From the NCBI RefSeq assembly GCF_003732225.1, contig NZ_MOBJ01000016.1, forward strand, positions 62,001 through 126,000: a stretch of 64,000 nt of DNA, written 5' to 3'. The translations under genes and the position numbers were made by a program. The notes below the pieces were generated by a model that saw nothing but the letters and a program-made list of their open reading frames with translations, did no database searches and was not told the origin of the DNA. Each line of letters opens with the position of its first letter. Within the stretch, counting starts at the first letter, position 1. Of the stretch, positions 61,477-64,000 are shown piece by piece. The DNA comes from Pseudomonas brassicacearum (lineage in GTDB: Bacteria > Pseudomonadota > Gammaproteobacteria > Pseudomonadales > Pseudomonadaceae).

Positions 61477-62337
61477 TCAATAAGCGATGCGGATATCGTT
61501 GAAATCCAGTTCGAGTTCGTTCTCGGCAGACTGGCCTTCATCGAACAACAGCCGATGAATGCGCCGTGCCGACTGTTGAAACGCCACGCCGCCAAGGCTG
61601 TGCAAATCGTATTGATGGCTGTGGATTTCCGCCCTCACTCGACCGGGATGGGGCGACAGCAACAGGATCCGGTTACCCACCACCAGCGCCTCTTCGATGG
61701 AGTGGGTGACGAACAACAGGGTGAAACGCACCTCCTCCCACAGCAGCAATAATTCCTCCTGCATCTTGCGCCGGGTCAGCGCGTCGAGCGCGGCGAACGG
61801 TTCATCCATCAGGAGGATTTTCGGCTGCATGGCCAAGGCCCGGGCAATTGCCACCCGCGCCTTCATGCCACCGGACAAGGTGTGTGGATAGGCATCGGCA
61901 AACGCCGCCAGACCGACCTTGTCGAGGTAGTGCAACGCCCGCTCTTCAGCCTCGCGACGCTTGAGGGTTTTCGACGCCAGCAGCGGGAACATCACGTTCT
62001 GTTTGACGGTTTTCCACGGCGGCAGCTGATCGAATTCCTGGAACACCACAATCCGGTCAGGCCCCGGCGCACTGACGACCTGCCCTTGCAGGCGGATCTG
62101 CCCTTCATAGGGCGCAATGAACCCCGCAACGGCCTTGAGCAAGGTCGACTTGCCGCAGCCGGATGGGCCGAGCAACACAAAACGATCGGCGGGATCGACT
62201 TCGAAGCTAACCTGATGCGTTGCCCGCACCACGCGTTGCGGCGTGCGGTATTCGAGGCTGACGTTATCGACCGCCAGCAACGCCTGCGTGCTGGCGATCG
62301 GGGTGCTGGCCGTGTGGCCTTGCAAGGGGGCGTTCAT
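61477..62337 (-). CDS. ABC transporter ATP-binding protein (sulfonate/alkyl-sulfate type)
   Basis: This 286-residue ATPase starts MNAPLQGHTASTPIASTQAL. It has Walker A LLGPSGCGKSTLLK, Q-loop VVFQEFDQLPPWKTV (typical of the SsuB/TauB group), signature LSGGMKARVAIARAL, Walker B ILLMDEPFAALDAL and the switch His in FVTHSIEEAL. A C-terminal extension of about 50 residues follows. It lies between the binding-protein and permease genes, five bases after the former. Confidence 0.93.
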   Translation of the reverse strand: MNAPLQGHTASTPIASTQALLAVDNVSLEYRTPQRVVRATHQVSFEVDPADRFVLLGPSGCGKSTLLKAVAGFIAPYEGQIRLQGQVVSAPGPDRIVVFQEFDQLPPWKTVKQNVMFPLLASKTLKRREAEERALHYLDKVGLAAFADAYPHTLSGGMKARVAIARALAMQPKILLMDEPFAALDALTRRKMQEELLLLWEEVRFTLLFVTHSIEEALVVGNRILLLSPHPGRVRAEIHSHQYDLHSLGGVAFQQSARRIHRLLFDEGQSAENELELDFNDIRIAY

Positions 62338-62342
62338 GGCGA

Positions 62343-63368
62343 TCAGCTCCCTTGCAGCGGCTTGGCGTCCTGGAAGAAGTAATCCTTCCACGAATCCGGC
62401 TTGTTCTTGATCGCGCCGACGCGGTAGAGGAATTCGGCCAACGGATACGTGTTTTTCGGCGTGACGCTGAATTCGAACTGCGGGTTGTCGATGATTTTCA
62501 GCAACGCGGCACGGTCGATTTTTGCCTTGGTCACACGCAGGTACGTATCAGCCGCCGCGCCCTTGTCGTTCTGGGCGAACTCGGCCGCTTCGGTCAGGGC
62601 CTCGATGAAGGCCTTATAGGTTTTCGGGTTCTCGTTGCGAAATTTTTCGGTGGCGAACAGCACGGTCGGCGAGTTCGGCCCCAGCAGGTCGTAGGTGTTG
62701 AGCACCACATGGACGTTGGGGTTTTCCAGCGCCTGATCCTGGAACGGCGGGTTGGAGAAGTGCCCGGTCAGTTCGGTGCCGCCGGCGATCAATGCAGCCG
62801 TGGCGTCCGGGTGAGGGACGGCGATGGTGTACTTGTCGAGGCGATTGAACTCCTTGTCACCCCACTGTTTGGCAGCCGCGTACTGGAGGAACCGCGACTG
62901 CACGGAGACCCCAACCGCCGGCACCGCAATACGATCCGTCTCGGTGAAATCGGCGATGGTTTTGACCTTCGGATTGTTGCTCACCAGGTAGTACGGGAAG
63001 TTGCCGAGCGAGGCCACGGCCTTGACGTTCTGCTTGCCGTGAGTGCGGTCCCAGATGGTCAGCAACGGGCCGACACCGGCACCGGCAATGTCGATGGAAC
63101 CCGAGAGCAACGCGTCGTTGACCGCCGCACCGCCAGAGAGCTGAGTCCAGTCGACCTTGATGTCGATGCCCTCTTCCTTGCCGTGCTTCTCGATCAGGTT
63201 CTGGTCGCGGACCACATTGAGCAGCAGGTAAACGATGCCGAACTGCTCGGCGATGCGGATTTCGCCTTCGGCGTGAGCCACAGTCGGCGCCACCAGACTC
63301 CCGGCGAGCAGGCTGAAACCCAGACCGATGGCGGCGGCCAGCGGCGCGAATGGAATACGTTTGGACAT
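62343..63368 (-). CDS. Periplasmic substrate-binding protein (sulfonate/alkyl-sulfate type)
   Basis: This 341-residue protein has a signal peptide (MSKRIPFAPLAAAIGLGFSL..., cleavage after VAHA). The mature part, EGEIRIAEQFGIVYLLLNVV, then LLSGSIDIAGAGVGPLLTIW and VPAVGVSVQSRFLQYAAAK, matches the NMT1/SsuA-type family used for sulfonates and alkyl sulfates. It precedes the ATPase and permease genes and follows a TauD-family gene, an order seen in organosulfur loci such as tau and ats. The exact ligand cannot be told. Confidence 0.92.
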   Translation of the reverse strand: MSKRIPFAPLAAAIGLGFSLLAGSLVAPTVAHAEGEIRIAEQFGIVYLLLNVVRDQNLIEKHGKEEGIDIKVDWTQLSGGAAVNDALLSGSIDIAGAGVGPLLTIWDRTHGKQNVKAVASLGNFPYYLVSNNPKVKTIADFTETDRIAVPAVGVSVQSRFLQYAAAKQWGDKEFNRLDKYTIAVPHPDATAALIAGGTELTGHFSNPPFQDQALENPNVHVVLNTYDLLGPNSPTVLFATEKFRNENPKTYKAFIEALTEAAEFAQNDKGAAADTYLRVTKAKIDRAALLKIIDNPQFEFSVTPKNTYPLAEFLYRVGAIKNKPDSWKDYFFQDAKPLQGS

Positions 63369-63394
63369 GGCAGGTATCTCCGAAATGCAGCCGA

Positions 63395-64000
63395 TCAGAA
63401 AGGCGCGTCACCCTGGATGGTGGTGCGGTAGAGCTTGCGGCGCAGATGGCTCGGGCAACCGGCGGCCAGGTGAATCAGCGAGCGGTTGTCCCAGAACACC
63501 AGGTCGTGGGGCTGCCATTGATGGCGATAGATGTTTTGCGGCAACACGCTGTGGGCGTAGAGCTCGGCCAGCAGTTGCCGGCTTTCGTCTTCCGGTAAAC
63601 CGACGATGCGGGTGGTGAACCCTTCGCTGACGAACAATGCCTTGCGGCCGTTTTCCGGGTGAGTGCGAACCACTGGATGCACCACTTCGTTGACCTGAGC
63701 GAGCTGCTCCGGGGTCAAGGTCGGGCGCCAGTTGCCTTCGAATTTGCTCTCGCTGTAGCGTGCGGTATAGGAGTGCGCGGCAGAGCGTCCTTCGACAGCT
63801 TTGCGCAACGCTTCAGGCAGGTTGTCCCAGGCTTTGTGCAGGTCGGCAAACAACGTGTCGCCGCCTTCGGACGGCAACTCCTGGGCGTGGAGCATCGAGC
63901 CCAGGCTCGGCAGTTCTTTATAGGACAGGTCGGAGTGCCAGAACTTGCCAGCGTCACCGAGGCCGATGGCTTGGCCGTTTTCGATGATGTTGGAAACGAT
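63395..64000 (-). CDS. TauD/TfdA-family 2-oxoglutarate dioxygenase (partial, C-terminal part)
   Basis: The gene enters from beyond base 64000; the visible 200 or so residues include the iron motif in FWHSDLSYKELPSLGSMLHA (His and Asp), a conserved HPENGRKALFVSEGFTTRIV segment and the distal His in VFWDNRSLIHLA. Such enzymes release sulfite or sulfate from taurine, alkyl sulfates or other sulfonates using Fe(II), oxygen and 2-oxoglutarate. It stands 26 bases upstream of the binding-protein gene on the same strand, so the substrate is probably what the transporter brings in. Confidence 0.92.
   Translation of the reverse strand: MVSNIIENGQAIGLGDAGKFWHSDLSYKELPSLGSMLHAQELPSEGGDTLFADLHKAWDNLPEALRKAVEGRSAAHSYTARYSESKFEGNWRPTLTPEQLAQVNEVVHPVVRTHPENGRKALFVSEGFTTRIVGLPEDESRQLLAELYAHSVLPQNIYRHQWQPHDLVFWDNRSLIHLAAGCPSHLRRKLYRTTIQGDAPF

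Overview
The window looks like chromosome of a Pseudomonas of the P. fluorescens lineage. The reasons are high G+C, abundant paired REP-type inverted repeats of the kind known from fluorescent pseudomonads, and a gene order (cysA-cysW-cysT-sbp-oscA, GGDEF/EAL gene, desA, PAS-GGDEF gene, gabT/gabD) matching a known P. aeruginosa neighbourhood. The species call is inference; no rRNA is present.

Left part (1-12.9 kb), core genome: a sulfate ABC transporter operon headed by the sulfur-starvation gene oscA, two cyclic-di-GMP proteins flanking the fatty-acid desaturase desA, a receiver-HDOD regulator, and gabD/gabT for 4-aminobutyrate breakdown. A tRNA-Arg(CCG) at 12.94 kb is followed by an integrase stub and a small accessory segment to about 16.8 kb: two small unknown proteins, an AraC-type regulator and a divergent membrane fatty-acid-hydroxylase-family gene. 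A ParE/Phd-type toxin-antitoxin pair follows. This looks like the remnant of a tRNA-targeted island.

Middle part (17.6-37.1 kb): a lytic-transglycosylase-like lipoprotein, the pgaABCD operon for poly-N-acetylglucosamine, a DUF945/YdgA protein, a five-gene MarR-regulated efflux operon (MarR, FUSC, DUF1656, HlyD-type, NodT-type), then small genes among repeats. These include an orphan antitoxin with a 23-residue toxin stub, a 317/318-bp tandem duplication and a possible structured leader RNA. A DUF2789 gene, a YbaK-type deacylase and an NfeD/stomatin pair end the section.

Most interesting part (37.3-60.2 kb): a giant repeat protein of about 2,441 residues carries an N-terminal LEPRMLFDGA motif, a DUF4347 domain, a glycine-rich segment and sixteen ~102-residue Ig-like repeats. 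It is encoded with a TolC-like outer-membrane lipoprotein, an APS kinase, an Asp/Asn beta-hydroxylase with an apparent Nif11-like tail, and two sulfotransferases. Next to it lie a GT-C glycosyltransferase, a tail-collar (MdpB-like) protein, a DUF6916 protein, a GNAT, and an operon of three HlyD-like proteins, one fused to an M50 protease with a PqqD-like N-terminus. I infer an export and modification system for the giant protein. No ABC exporter is in the window.

Right end (60.5-64 kb): an alkyl-sulfate/sulfonate-type ABC transporter with a TauD-family dioxygenase, so sulfur acquisition genes sit at both ends and a PAPS-making and PAPS-using locus lies between them.
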